Below are positions 1 to 7,734 of a stretch of 20,576 nucleotides of DNA, one piece after another. Where the stretch lies: NCBI GenBank assembly GCA_028717305.1, contig JAQUOC010000011.1, forward strand, positions 1 through 20,576. Direction: 5' to 3'. How positions within the stretch are numbered: position 1 is the first letter of the stretch; every line of letters starts with the position of its first letter. This stretch comes from Dehalococcoidales bacterium. Lineage in GTDB: Bacteria > Chloroflexota > Dehalococcoidia > Dehalococcoidales > UBA5760. Position numbers and translations under genes: made by a program. A model generated the notes under the pieces. It was not told the origin of the DNA and did no database searches. It saw nothing but the letters and a program-made list of their open reading frames with translations.

Positions 1-288
1 AGCTGCCTCTACAACCGCCTCGGCCTTCTTTTTCCTGACCGGCTTGGCCGGCTTCTCCTCAGCTTCCGCCGGAGCTGCCTCTACAACCGCCTCGGCCTTC
101 TTTTTCCTGACCGGCTTGGCCGGCTTCTCCTCAGCTTCCGCCGGAGCTGCCTCTACAACCGCCTCGGCCTTCTTTTTCCTGACCGGCTTGGCCGGCTTCA
201 CCTCAGCTTCCGCCGGAGCTGCCTCTACAACCGCCTCGGCCTTCTTTTTCCTGACCGGCTTGGCCGGCTTCACCTCAGCTTCCGCCGG
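1..288 (-). repeat. 72-bp in-frame tandem repeat in the rpsC tail (4 units, continuing off the window)
   Basis: Units start at 1, 73, 145 and 217, each exactly 72 bp. They appear identical except for one substitution: codon 55-57 and its equivalent at 127-129 read Glu, while 199-201 and 271-273 read Val. A degenerate fifth unit begins at 289 and loses similarity after about 25 bp. Such near-perfect DNA identity indicates recent expansion by slippage or recombination. Each unit encodes 24 residues with a Lys/Arg cluster flanked by Ala/Glu. The copy number beyond base 1 is unknown. Confidence 0.97.
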
Positions 289-1098
289 AGCTGCCTCTAC
301 AGATACCTCGGCCTCAGACCTTCCTTCAAATTCTGTAAACGATACTACATTTTCCCCTTCCGATGCCACGGAAGAGGGCCCTTCCACCCCCCTATCCTCT
401 GCCGATCCAGCAAATGCCTCTCCCAAAGCCGTACCTGCTGCAACAGCTTTCTCAGTTCCCCCTGCCTTAGACTCAGGGAAAATATCCCCTTTATATATCC
501 AGACCTTTACCCCGATCCGACCAAGAGTAGTGCAAGCTTCGGTAAACCCATAATCAATATCAGCCCGCATCTTATGCAGAGGCACCTGCCCCTGATGCAT
601 TACCTCACGACGGGCTATCTCAACACCACCTAGCCGACCCGAACAGCTAATCCTGATCCCCCTAGCCCCAGACTGAATAGTACGGAAGATTGCCTGCTTC
701 ATCGCCCTGCGGTAAGCAACCCGACGTCCAATCTGTTCAGCTACCGTCATCGCAACCAAGTTAGCATCAAGCTCAGGCTGCCTGATTTCCTGGATGTTAA
801 GTTGAACTTTATTCCCGATAAGGCCTTCAAGATACTGCCTCATTTCATCAACTCTCTGTCCACCTCTTCCGATAACAACACCCGGGCGAGCCGTATTAAT
901 AGTCACAATTACCTTATCCCCCTGCCGATCGGTCTCTACCAAAGAAATCCCAGCACTGCTATACTTTGAATTAATAGCTTGCCTGAGTTTCAGATCCTCC
1001 CGCAGGAATTCTACATAGTGCTTCCCAGAATACCACTTTGCCTGCCAGTTCTGTATAAAACCGATCCTAAAACCCGTTGGATGAACCTTACGCCCCAA
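1..1098 (-). CDS. rpsC: 30S ribosomal protein S3 with repetitive C-terminal extension (3' end outside window)
   Basis: S3 sits at the mRNA entry side of the 30S head. I translated the minus strand from TTG at 1098. The product begins MGRKVHPTGFRIGF and keeps the S3 order: a KH-domain loop GVVIGRGG at residues 73-80, then SGRLGGVEIARRE and MRADIDYGF in the C-terminal domain. The S3 core ends near residue 206 (WIYKGDI). The frame stays open to base 1 without a stop, giving at least 366 codons, against roughly 210-240 for ordinary S3. Residues 207-270 are Ala/Glu/Gly/Ser-rich. Residues 271-366 are four 24-residue units of the type PAEAEEKPAKPVRKKK plus AEAVVEAA. The TTG start overlaps the end of rplV by 11 bp and is preceded by GGAGGAGGG inside rplV, which argues for translational coupling. 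The core identity is secure; the function of the tail is unknown. Confidence 0.95.
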   Translation of the reverse strand, partial: MGRKVHPTGFRIGFIQNWQAKWYSGKHYVEFLREDLKLRQAINSKYSSAGISLVETDRQGDKVIVTINTARPGVVIGRGGQRVDEMRQYLEGLIGNKVQLNIQEIRQPELDANLVAMTVAEQIGRRVAYRRAMKQAIFRTIQSGARGIRISCSGRLGGVEIARREVMHQGQVPLHKMRADIDYGFTEACTTLGRIGVKVWIYKGDIFPESKAGGTEKAVAAGTALGEAFAGSAEDRGVEGPSSVASEGENVVSFTEFEGRSEAEVSVEAAPAEAEVKPAKPVRKKKAEAVVEAAPAEAEVKPAKPVRKKKAEAVVEAAPAEAEEKPAKPVRKKKAEAVVEAAPAEAEEKPAKPVRKKKAEAVVEAA

Positions 1099-1435
1099 GT
1101 TTTCCCTCCTCCTCAGCAACGATAACTGTAATATGGCTAGAACGCTTAAGGATAGGGGTGGCCCGCCCCCGAGCGCGCGGACGATACCTCTTCATTGTCC
1201 GTCCTGCATCAACAAATATGGAGACAATCTTTAACTGCGGCGACATCTGGAAATTATTCTCAGCATTGAATGCCGCTGACCTTACTGTCTTAGCAATAGC
1301 ACGGGCCTTTGGCGTCGAAGCAAACTTAAGTACCGCCAATGCCTCGTCTACACTTTTACCACGCACCACGTTTACCAACGAGCGCAATTTACGGGGTGAC
1401 ACACGTACATTTTTAGCTACTGCTCTTACTTCCAT
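1088..1435 (-). CDS. rplV: 50S ribosomal protein L22
   Basis: L22 is a 23S rRNA-binding protein that lines the exit tunnel. The 115-residue product has the usual family length. It shows the typical start (AVAKNVRVSPRKLRSLVNVVRG), the central AENNFQMSPQLKIVSIFVDAGRTMKRYRPRARG-type region (residues about 59-91), and the C-terminal beta-hairpin strand ending SSHITVIVAEE. The start is ATG at 1435, with only a weak ribosome binding site visible. It lies 27 bp after rpsS. Its last 11 bp overlap the TTG start of rpsC, so it is cotranscribed and probably translationally coupled with rpsC. Confidence 0.97.
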   Translation of the reverse strand: MEVRAVAKNVRVSPRKLRSLVNVVRGKSVDEALAVLKFASTPKARAIAKTVRSAAFNAENNFQMSPQLKIVSIFVDAGRTMKRYRPRARGRATPILKRSSHITVIVAEEEGKLGA

Positions 1436-1462
1436 TACACACCATACCTGAACTGAAGTAAC

Positions 1463-1753
1463 CTACTTTTTCCTTAGCTGAGTGGTCTTCTCCGCCTTAG
1501 CAACATGACCTCTAAAGGTCCTGGTTGCAGCAAATTCACCCAGCTTATGCCCCACCATATTCTCGGTAATAAAGATAGGCACATGCCTCCGGCCATTATG
1601 CACCCCGATGGTAAGGCCTACCATCTCCGGCAGTATGGTAGATGAACGCGCCCATGTCTTGATTACCGCCTTCTCACCGGAGCGGGTGAGCATCTCCACC
1701 TTCTTCATTAGTTTAGCATCAACAGCGGGTCCTTTTTTGGTTGACCTTGACAT
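1463..1753 (-). CDS. rpsS: 30S ribosomal protein S19
   Basis: S19 is a head protein of the 30S subunit that contacts 16S rRNA and partners S13. The 96-residue product starts MSRSTKKGPAVDAKLMKK. It contains the conserved ARSSTILPEMVGLTIGVHNG segment and HKLGEFAATRTFRGH near residues 69-83. The ATG at 1753 is preceded by AAGGTGGAG, a good ribosome binding site. It is 20 bp downstream of rplB in the S10-type cluster. Confidence 0.97.
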   Translation of the reverse strand: MSRSTKKGPAVDAKLMKKVEMLTRSGEKAVIKTWARSSTILPEMVGLTIGVHNGRRHVPIFITENMVGHKLGEFAATRTFRGHVAKAEKTTQLRKK

Positions 1754-1773
1754 ATCGCTCCACCTTTATTTGA

Positions 1774-2601
1774 CTATTTCCACCGGCGCTTGACAATCAT
1801 CTTATCAGAAGCCTTTTGCTTGCGAGTCCTGTAGCCCAGTGCCGGTTTGCCCCACGGTGTCTTGGGTCCGGGCATTCCTACCGGACATCTGCCCTCCCCA
1901 CCACCATGAGGATGATCATTCGGATTCATCGCAGACCCCCTGACCTCAGGACGCCGTCCCAACCACCTTTTCCGACCTGCCTTACCCAATTTAATGCCCC
2001 TATGGTCAACATTACCCACCTGACCAACAGTAGCCATACAATCACCAAGAACACGCCTCACTTCACCGGAGGGCAATCGGAGCAGAACATATTTACCCTC
2101 TTTAGCCATTAGCTGAGCACCAACTCCGGCACTACGCACTAACTGAGCACCCTTGCCCATTTGCATCTCAATATTATGTAACAACGTACCACTCGGTATT
2201 GCTTTCATAGGCAAAGTGTTACCCGGCTTTATCTCGGCATCCGCCCCCGACTTTACGACATCACCCACCTTGAGTTCTAATGGCGCCAGGATATAACGCT
2301 TCTCGCCATCGGCATAGTAAATAAGTGCAATATTAGCCGAACGATTCGGGTCATATTCAATAGCCGCAACCCTTCCCGGGACACCGATCTTATCACGCAT
2401 AAAATCAATGATACGGAGCCGCCGCTTAGCACCCTGCCCCCGATGTCGGACTGTTATTCTCCCCTGACTATTACGCCCACCCCGCTTCTTAACCGGTAAC
2501 AGCAGCGATTTCTCCGGCTTACTCTTGGTTATTTCTTCAAAAGTAGAACCACTGGCACGCCGCCTACCGGGCGAGGTCGGATGGTATACCTTTAGTGCCA
2601 C
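1774..2601 (-). CDS. rplB: 50S ribosomal protein L2
   Basis: L2 is a primary 23S rRNA-binding protein near the peptidyl transferase centre and is needed for subunit association. The 275-residue product has the normal length and ends with the diagnostic block NPNDHPHGGGEGRCPVG, then TPWGKPALGYRTRKQK and KMIVKRRWK. The conserved His of the DHPHGGGEG loop is present. Translation starts at GTG (2601) after a GGGGGAGA-type ribosome binding site. It lies 17 bp downstream of rplW. Nothing in the sequence looks unusual. Confidence 0.98.
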   Translation of the reverse strand: MALKVYHPTSPGRRRASGSTFEEITKSKPEKSLLLPVKKRGGRNSQGRITVRHRGQGAKRRLRIIDFMRDKIGVPGRVAAIEYDPNRSANIALIYYADGEKRYILAPLELKVGDVVKSGADAEIKPGNTLPMKAIPSGTLLHNIEMQMGKGAQLVRSAGVGAQLMAKEGKYVLLRLPSGEVRRVLGDCMATVGQVGNVDHRGIKLGKAGRKRWLGRRPEVRGSAMNPNDHPHGGGEGRCPVGMPGPKTPWGKPALGYRTRKQKASDKMIVKRRWK

Positions 2602-2618
2602 TCAATCTCCCCCTTATA

Positions 2619-2903
2619 TTAAACCCCTTCGAAGAACTGGATATTATCCCCTGGCTGAAGGGTGACTATCGCCTTTTTCCATGACTTGGTCAGCACCTGG
2701 CGTCTCCCCACTATCCGGCTTTTACCGCTAACTGAAATAACATTAACTGCAGTAACCTTAACCTTAAAAGCCTTCTCAACAGCCTCTTTGATCTGCTGTT
2801 TGTTAGCATCATCAGCCACCTCAAAGGCATATTTGCCCTGAGCCTGAAGACTGGTATTCTTCTCAGTTATTAGCGGGCGGCGCAACACCTCGTAAGGATG
2901 CAC
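2619..2903 (-). CDS. rplW: 50S ribosomal protein L23
   Basis: L23 lies at the tunnel exit and is the docking site for trigger factor and SRP. The 94-residue product begins (V/M)HPYEVLRRPLITEKNT and contains VEKAFKVKVTAVNVISVSGK, both typical of bacterial L23. The start is GTG at 2903, preceded by AAGGAGG. Both the ribosome binding site and the first codons lie inside the 3' end of rplD, giving a 41-bp overlap that is longer than the usual few bases between these genes. This implies tight coupling of L4 and L23 synthesis. Confidence 0.96.
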   Translation of the reverse strand: MHPYEVLRRPLITEKNTSLQAQGKYAFEVADDANKQQIKEAVEKAFKVKVTAVNVISVSGKSRIVGRRQVLTKSWKKAIVTLQPGDNIQFFEGV

Positions 2904-3546
2904 TGTTTCCTCCTTGCAACAATCGGGTTCCCCATAACCGCTCTGCCTTACGTACCGCAGACTCGCTCATCAGTAATACCCGATGAGAAAGGATATCAAC
3001 CACATTGAGCAATTCAGCCGGCAGTGTTTTTACCTCGGGCAGATTACGGGCTGACTTAACCACATTAACCTCCGGCTCACCGATAACTATCAGGGTTGAA
3101 GAAGCCACTCCCAGAGCCTCCAGCATGCGCGTCACTTCCCTGGTTTTAGGCTCATCAAATTCGAGTTTTTCCAAGACTTTCAGCTCACCATCTCTGGCCC
3201 GTGCCGAAAGCATACATCGCAACGCCAATTGACGCATCTTTTTCGGCATCGCCTGCCGATAACTCCTTGGTTTGGGCCCAAAAGCAACGCCACCTCCCCG
3301 GCGAAGGGGTGAACGACGGCTGCCAGCTCGAGCGGAACCGGTATGCTTCTGACGGTACAACTTCCGGCTAGAACCGGAGACTTCACCACGGGTCTTGGTA
3401 CTGACTGTCCCCTGACGAGCATTTGCCTGCTGCTGTACCATTGCCTGGTGCACCACAGCTTCATTAAACGGCACCGCGAAAACCCGGTCGCTCACCTCAA
3501 TACTTTTTACTATCTCTCCGGTAAGACTATAGACTGGAATCTGCAC
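2863..3546 (-). CDS. rplD: 50S ribosomal protein L4
   Basis: L4 is a 23S rRNA-binding and exit-tunnel protein; in enterobacteria it also controls its own operon. The product has the family hallmark RQKHTGSARAGSRRSPLRRGGG (residues about 69-90 from the chosen start), then FGPKPRSYRQAMPKKMRQLALR, and a C-terminal Rossmann-like part. I prefer GTG at 3546, giving 227 residues, because GGAAGGAAG lies a proper distance upstream. An in-frame GTG at 3564 would add six residues but has no ribosome binding site and would overlap rplC by 14 bp. The C-terminus runs about 25 residues past the usual end, into rplW (RLLQGGNSASLRGVAPPANN). Confidence 0.95.
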   Translation of the reverse strand: MQIPVYSLTGEIVKSIEVSDRVFAVPFNEAVVHQAMVQQQANARQGTVSTKTRGEVSGSSRKLYRQKHTGSARAGSRRSPLRRGGGVAFGPKPRSYRQAMPKKMRQLALRCMLSARARDGELKVLEKLEFDEPKTREVTRMLEALGVASSTLIVIGEPEVNVVKSARNLPEVKTLPAELLNVVDILSHRVLLMSESAVRKAERLWGTRLLQGGNSASLRGVAPPANN

Positions 3547-3550
3547 GGTC

Positions 3551-4186
3551 TTACTTCCTTCCACCAGACTTTCTTATTAACAGCAATCCGTTGCTAGCAC
3601 CAGGCACCGCTCCCCTGACCAACAGCAGGTTGCGCTCCGGATCAGTCTGAAATACCTCCAGCTTACGCACGGTAACTCGCTGATTGCCCATCTGCCCGGC
3701 CATCAGCGTCCCCCTCAAAACCCTGCCCGGAGAAGTAGTAGCACCGATAGAACCCGGATGACGGTGCCGATCCGACTGTCCGTGCGTCTTCGGTCCGCCG
3801 GCAAATCCATACCGCTTCACGACACCGGCGAAGCCTTTACCCTTGGACACCCCGGTAACATCAACCAGGTCACCCGCCTGAAACAAGCTGACATCAATCC
3901 TGTCCCCTACCTGAACACCATCGATATCATCAGTCCTAAATTCTCTCAGGTACCGAAATTGACCCAAATCCCTGAGGTGCCCCCGCTGGGGAGAACTGAG
4001 CCGCTTCGCCTGACCGAACCCGATCTGAAGGGCATTATACCCCTCCCTAGCCATTGTCTTAACCTGCACTACAGCACACGGGCCGGCCTCAATAGCAGTT
4101 ACCGCCTCCACCTTGCCGTTGTCCCTAAATATCTGGGTCATGCCCAGTTTTTTACCAATAATACCTTGCGTCATGTCCTCATTCAT
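3551..4186 (-). CDS. rplC: 50S ribosomal protein L3
   Basis: L3 is an early-assembly 23S rRNA-binding protein that reaches toward the peptidyl transferase centre. The 211-residue product has IIGKKLGMTQIF at the N-terminus and the loop PGRVLRGTLMAGQMGNQRVTVRKLEV near residues 152-178, both diagnostic. A second ATG at 4174 would give the more canonical N-terminus MTQGIIGKKLGMTQIF, and GAGG sits just before it, so the start may be four codons further in. It lies 22 bp downstream of rpsJ. Confidence 0.97.
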   Translation of the reverse strand: MNEDMTQGIIGKKLGMTQIFRDNGKVEAVTAIEAGPCAVVQVKTMAREGYNALQIGFGQAKRLSSPQRGHLRDLGQFRYLREFRTDDIDGVQVGDRIDVSLFQAGDLVDVTGVSKGKGFAGVVKRYGFAGGPKTHGQSDRHRHPGSIGATTSPGRVLRGTLMAGQMGNQRVTVRKLEVFQTDPERNLLLVRGAVPGASNGLLLIRKSGGRK

Positions 4187-4208
4187 CCTGGTTTAGTAGA
4201 TGCATTCC

Positions 4209-4517
4209 TTATAACCTGATATCTATATCAACCCCCGATGGCAGGCTCAGCTTGGCCAGAGCGTCTATCGTCTTGGAGGTCGACTCAATAATATCAATCA
4301 GACGCTTATGAGTCCGAATCTCAAACTGCTCCTGGGAGTCTTTATCGGTAAAAGTTGAGCGGATAACACTGAACTTCTCAATACGGGTAGGCAGCGGCAA
4401 CGGTCCGCTAACCACGGCCCCGGTCCGCTCCACTGCCTCGACTATCTGCATGGCAGATAAGTCGAGTATCTTATGGTCAAATCCCTTTAACTTGATACGA
4501 ATCTTCTGTTTGGGCAT
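4209..4517 (-). CDS. rpsJ: 30S ribosomal protein S10 (NusE)
   Basis: S10 is a 30S head protein and, as NusE, a partner of NusB in transcription antitermination. The 102-residue product (KIRIKLKGFDHKILDLSA, GPLPLPTRIEKFSVIRSTF, FEIRTHKRLIDI, SLPSGVDIDIRL) matches the family along its full length. It starts at ATG 4517 after a modest GGGGTG site. It follows fusA directly, with a 118-bp gap and no tuf gene between them. The S10 cluster is therefore fused to the str cluster in the same direction. Confidence 0.97.
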   Translation of the reverse strand: MPKQKIRIKLKGFDHKILDLSAMQIVEAVERTGAVVSGPLPLPTRIEKFSVIRSTFTDKDSQEQFEIRTHKRLIDIIESTSKTIDALAKLSLPSGVDIDIRL

Positions 4518-4635
4518 AGAACAAACACCCCAGAATCTTTATTAACCTTCATTTATTAAAACTCTAAACCAGCCTGACCAGGAGCAACTACGCCACGCTG
4601 TATTTTAAGGTTTTCATTCCGGCTCCGGCAGTGAC
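4518..4635 (-). other. fusA-rpsJ intergenic gap
   Basis: This 118-bp spacer lies where many bacteria carry tuf. I see no ORF, no clear intrinsic terminator and no convincing promoter. An AT-rich stretch (about 4537-4562) precedes rpsJ and could hold a weak internal promoter, but the hexamers are poor. Confidence 0.5.
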
Positions 4636-6717
4636 CTATTCCCTGCCGGCAGTCCTAACCTTCTCTGCCAGCCCCGCCGGCAGCCTATCGTAATGCTCAA
4701 ACCTCATCGAATGGGTAGCCCTACCCTGAGTCAACGACCTGAGAGCGGAAGCATAACCGAACATCTCTGCCAGCGGTATCAAAGCACGAACAATGCTTAA
4801 CTCGTTATTGGTCTCTATCACCTCAACATGACCGCGTCTCGTGTTAACATCACCGATAATATCACCAAGAAATTCTTCGGGGGTGCTCACTTCCAGTCTC
4901 ATAACTGGCTCAAGCAAGACCGGCTTGGCCCTGCTGACACAACTCTTCAGAGCTATCGAGCCAGCCATCTTAAAGGCTATATCCGAAGAGTCGACCTCAT
5001 GGTAACTGCCGTCATAAAGGGTTATCTTAATATCGACTATCGGGTAACCGGCAAATACTCCGGTCTCGACTGCCTCTTTAACCCCGGCCTCTACTGCAGG
5101 TATATACTGCTTGGGAATGACTCCGCTTTTAATCTGATCGACAAACTGGATGCCAGTGCCACGCTCTCCCGGCTCAACCTCAAGATAGACGTGGCCATAC
5201 TGACCATGACCACCGCTCTGCCTGACAAATTTACCTTCAGACTTGGCCGGTATGGTTATCGTCTCTTTATAAGCAACCCAAGGCCTTCCCACCTTGGCCC
5301 CAACCTTGAATTCGCTAAACAGCCTGCCTACAATAACCTCCAGGTGGAGCTCACCCATACCAGAAACGACAGTCTGGCCTGTCTCACTATTGTGGTCTAC
5401 TTTAAAAGTAGGGTCCTCTTCGGCCAGTTTATTCAAGGCCTCTCCTATCCTGTCCTGATCGCTCCGATTCTTAGGCTCGATAGCAACCGAGACCACCGGT
5501 TCGGGAAAACGGATGGACTCAAGCAAAATCGGCTTCGAAGGGTTACACAGAGTATCCCCGGTAAAGGTATCCTTAAGACCCAGAGTAGCCACTATGGACC
5601 CGGTATCCGCCTCCTCTATTTCCTCACGACGGTTGGCATGCATCAGCACGAGCCGCCCAATCCGTTCCTTTTTATCCCGGGCGGAATTAAAAACCTGAAC
5701 TCCAGCCTTTACCGTACCCGAATAGACTCTTAGATAGACTAACCTACCCATAAAAGGATCGGTGACTACCTTAAAAGCAAGTGCGCAAAAGGGAGCGTCA
5801 TCCTGAGGCGGACGGGCGACTTCATCCCCCTTCTTGGTACCAACGGCCCTTACCGGCGGCACATCCAGCGGAGAAGGAAGATAGTCCGCTACAGCATCGA
5901 GTAGCAACTGAATCCCCTTGTTTCTCAAGGCGCTACCACAGAGAATAGGCACGCCACGATTGGCTAGGGTCACCCTTCTCAACGCTGACCTCAACATATC
6001 AGGGGTAATCTCCTTACCGTCAAGATAGGCTTCCATAACCTGGTCATCGACCTCGGCTACTTTCTCGACCAAATCCTTACGAAACTGACTGCACCTTGCC
6101 CGCTCTGAATCTGGAACAGGCATCTCCTCCGGCTCCGAATCGGGGTTGCCATCAAAACACCACAACTTATTCTCTACTACATCAATAACACCAGCAAACG
6201 ACGACTCAACGCCTAAAGGCAGCTGTACCACCAGAGGATTGGCTTTCAACCTCTGTTCGATCATAGATAAGACACGCCTAAAGTCAGCGCCAATCCGGTC
6301 CATCTTATTAATAAAGCAAATTCTGGGTACATGATAACGGTCGGCCTGCCGCCAGACTACCTCCGATTGAGCCTCAACCCCGGCAACACCATCAAAAACT
6401 ACCACTCCTCCATCAAGTACCCGCAGACTGCGCTCAACCTCGGCAGTGAAATCAACGTGACCAGGAGTATCAATGATGTTTATGCGATGCCCATTCCACA
6501 AGCAGGTAGTGGCCGCCGCCGTAATCGTAATACCCCGCTCTCTCTCCTGATCCATCCAATCCATCACAGCAGTCCCCTCATGCACCTCACCAATCTTATA
6601 GGTGCGTCCGGTGTAGTAAAGAACCCTTTCCGTGACGGTAGTCTTACCGGCATCAATATGAGCGATAATAGCTATATTTCGTATACGGTCTAAGGGAAAG
6701 CTCCTCGGCTTAGCCAT
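4636..6717 (-). CDS. fusA: Elongation factor G
   Basis: EF-G is the GTPase that drives tRNA-mRNA translocation and, with RRF, ribosome recycling. From ATG at 6717 the product has 693 residues, the normal EF-G length, and begins MAKPRSFPLDRIRNIAII. The GTPase motifs are complete: AHIDAGKT (19-26), RERGITI (about 59-65), DTPGHVDF (83-90), NKMD (137-140), and GSAL around residue 260. Later domains show GMGELHLEV and GYPIVDIKITLYDGSYHEVDSS-like segments. An ATG 81 bp upstream (6798) would add 27 unconserved residues and overlap rpsG, so I reject it. It lies 74 bp after rpsG. Confidence 0.98.
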   Translation of the reverse strand: MAKPRSFPLDRIRNIAIIAHIDAGKTTVTERVLYYTGRTYKIGEVHEGTAVMDWMDQERERGITITAAATTCLWNGHRINIIDTPGHVDFTAEVERSLRVLDGGVVVFDGVAGVEAQSEVVWRQADRYHVPRICFINKMDRIGADFRRVLSMIEQRLKANPLVVQLPLGVESSFAGVIDVVENKLWCFDGNPDSEPEEMPVPDSERARCSQFRKDLVEKVAEVDDQVMEAYLDGKEITPDMLRSALRRVTLANRGVPILCGSALRNKGIQLLLDAVADYLPSPLDVPPVRAVGTKKGDEVARPPQDDAPFCALAFKVVTDPFMGRLVYLRVYSGTVKAGVQVFNSARDKKERIGRLVLMHANRREEIEEADTGSIVATLGLKDTFTGDTLCNPSKPILLESIRFPEPVVSVAIEPKNRSDQDRIGEALNKLAEEDPTFKVDHNSETGQTVVSGMGELHLEVIVGRLFSEFKVGAKVGRPWVAYKETITIPAKSEGKFVRQSGGHGQYGHVYLEVEPGERGTGIQFVDQIKSGVIPKQYIPAVEAGVKEAVETGVFAGYPIVDIKITLYDGSYHEVDSSDIAFKMAGSIALKSCVSRAKPVLLEPVMRLEVSTPEEFLGDIIGDVNTRRGHVEVIETNNELSIVRALIPLAEMFGYASALRSLTQGRATHSMRFEHYDRLPAGLAEKVRTAGRE

Positions 6718-6791
6718 ATCTTCTACTCTACACTTAACTGGTATTGAGTTATTCACCAAAGTACTGGAGCAACTAATTTTAATTACCCCCC

Positions 6792-7262
6792 TCACCAACG
6801 ATAATGGGCAAAGGCCCTATTAGCCTCAGCCATCTTATGGGTATCCTCTCTTTTCTTAACAGTCACACCCTGCCCCTTAGCAGCATCACCAAGCTCAGCC
6901 GCCAGCCGCTCCGCCATAGGCTTACCTTTCCTGGCTCTAGTCGACTTTGTCAGCCAGCGCAAAGCCAGGGAAAGGCCACGATCGGAACGCACCTCTATCG
7001 GAACCTGATAGGTAGCACCACCAACCCGGCGCGCCTTAACCTCAAGCAAAGGAATAGTATTCTTCAACGCCTGCTCCAAAATGGAGACCGGATCCTTTGA
7101 CTCCTGCTGCTCCAGAATCCGCAGAGCATCATATACAATCTTCTCCGCCTTGCTCTTCTTACCGTCCAGCATTATCCGGTTAATCAACTTGGCTACGTTA
7201 ACACTGCTATACCTAGCATCAGGAGCCAGCTCTTTTCTGACAACTCGGGCTCGCCTTGGCAT
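6792..7262 (-). CDS. rpsG: 30S ribosomal protein S7
   Basis: S7 is a primary 16S rRNA-binding protein that organises the 30S head and mRNA exit region; in E. coli it represses the str operon. The 156-residue product (MPRRARVVRKELAPDARY, NRIMLDGKKSKAEKIVYDAL, VGGATYQVPIEVRSDR, ALRWLTKSTRAR, KREDTHKMAEANRAFAHYRW) is full length and canonical. It starts at ATG 7262, 14 bp after rpsL. Confidence 0.98.
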   Translation of the reverse strand: MPRRARVVRKELAPDARYSSVNVAKLINRIMLDGKKSKAEKIVYDALRILEQQESKDPVSILEQALKNTIPLLEVKARRVGGATYQVPIEVRSDRGLSLALRWLTKSTRARKGKPMAERLAAELGDAAKGQGVTVKKREDTHKMAEANRAFAHYRW

Positions 7263-7276
7263 ATTACCCCCTTAAA

Positions 7277-7708
7277 TCAGGAAACTTCAGCCGTCGCTTT
7301 GGCTCGTTTACTCCCATACTTGCTACGACCCTGGCGGCGATTAGATACGCCGCTGGCATCTAGGGCTCCGCGGACGATATGATACCGGACACCCGGCAAA
7401 TCCCTCACCCTACCGCCACGAATCAGGACTACTGAGTGTTCCTGCAATTCATGTCCTTCGCCGGGAATATAGGCCAGTACCTCCATATGGTTAGTTAGAC
7501 GCACCTTAGCAATCTTACGCAATGCCGAGTTGGGCTTCTTCGGGGTGGTGGTTTTAACGTAGATACAAACCCCACGCTTCTGCGGAGAGCCTTTCCCGGC
7601 CACCCTCTTATTCTTCAGGGAATTATAGATAAAGCGTAATGCCGGCGTCCTGGTCTTCTTGGTAACCCTCTTACGCCCCTTACGAATAAGCTGATTGACT
7701 GTAGGCAA
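7277..7708 (-). CDS. rpsL: 30S ribosomal protein S12
   Basis: S12 is the decoding-centre protein of the 30S subunit. The 143-residue product carries PQKRGVC, TTTPKKPNSALRKIAKVRLTN and RGGRVRDLPGVRYHIVRGALD. Between PAL (22-24) and PQKRG (42-46) it has the roughly 14-residue longer loop also found in Firmicutes S12. The position equivalent to E. coli Lys88 is Arg102 (codon AGG); the Lys43 equivalent, Lys57, is kept. The Asp that RimO can modify (Asp103) is present. The start is TTG at 7708, preceded by AGGAGG at good spacing. It is the first gene of the ribosomal transcription unit. Confidence 0.97.
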   Translation of the reverse strand: MPTVNQLIRKGRKRVTKKTRTPALRFIYNSLKNKRVAGKGSPQKRGVCIYVKTTTPKKPNSALRKIAKVRLTNHMEVLAYIPGEGHELQEHSVVLIRGGRVRDLPGVRYHIVRGALDASGVSNRRQGRSKYGSKRAKATAEVS

Positions 7709-7734
7709 CTATTTCCTCCTATATCCCCACAATT

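Noticed and set aside
1..288. CRISPR-like direct repeats
   Set aside because: The repeats are directly contiguous 72-bp units with no unique spacers and stay in the rpsC frame.
44..553. 169-codon plus-strand ORF with FFFLTGLAGFSSASAG-type repeats
   Set aside because: It is the antisense shadow of the rpsC repeats. The minus-strand frame continues a genuine S3 protein.
4828..5733. 301-codon plus-strand ORF inside fusA
   Set aside because: Antisense to a perfectly conserved EF-G; the translated product has no recognisable domain.
6718..6798. Longer EF-G start at 6798
   Set aside because: It adds 27 unconserved residues and overlaps rpsG; the canonical MAKPRSFPLDRIRN start is at 6717.
7580..7640. 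Insertion in S12 between PAL and PQKRG
   Set aside because: The longer loop is shared with Firmicutes such as Bacillus S12, so it is not unusual.
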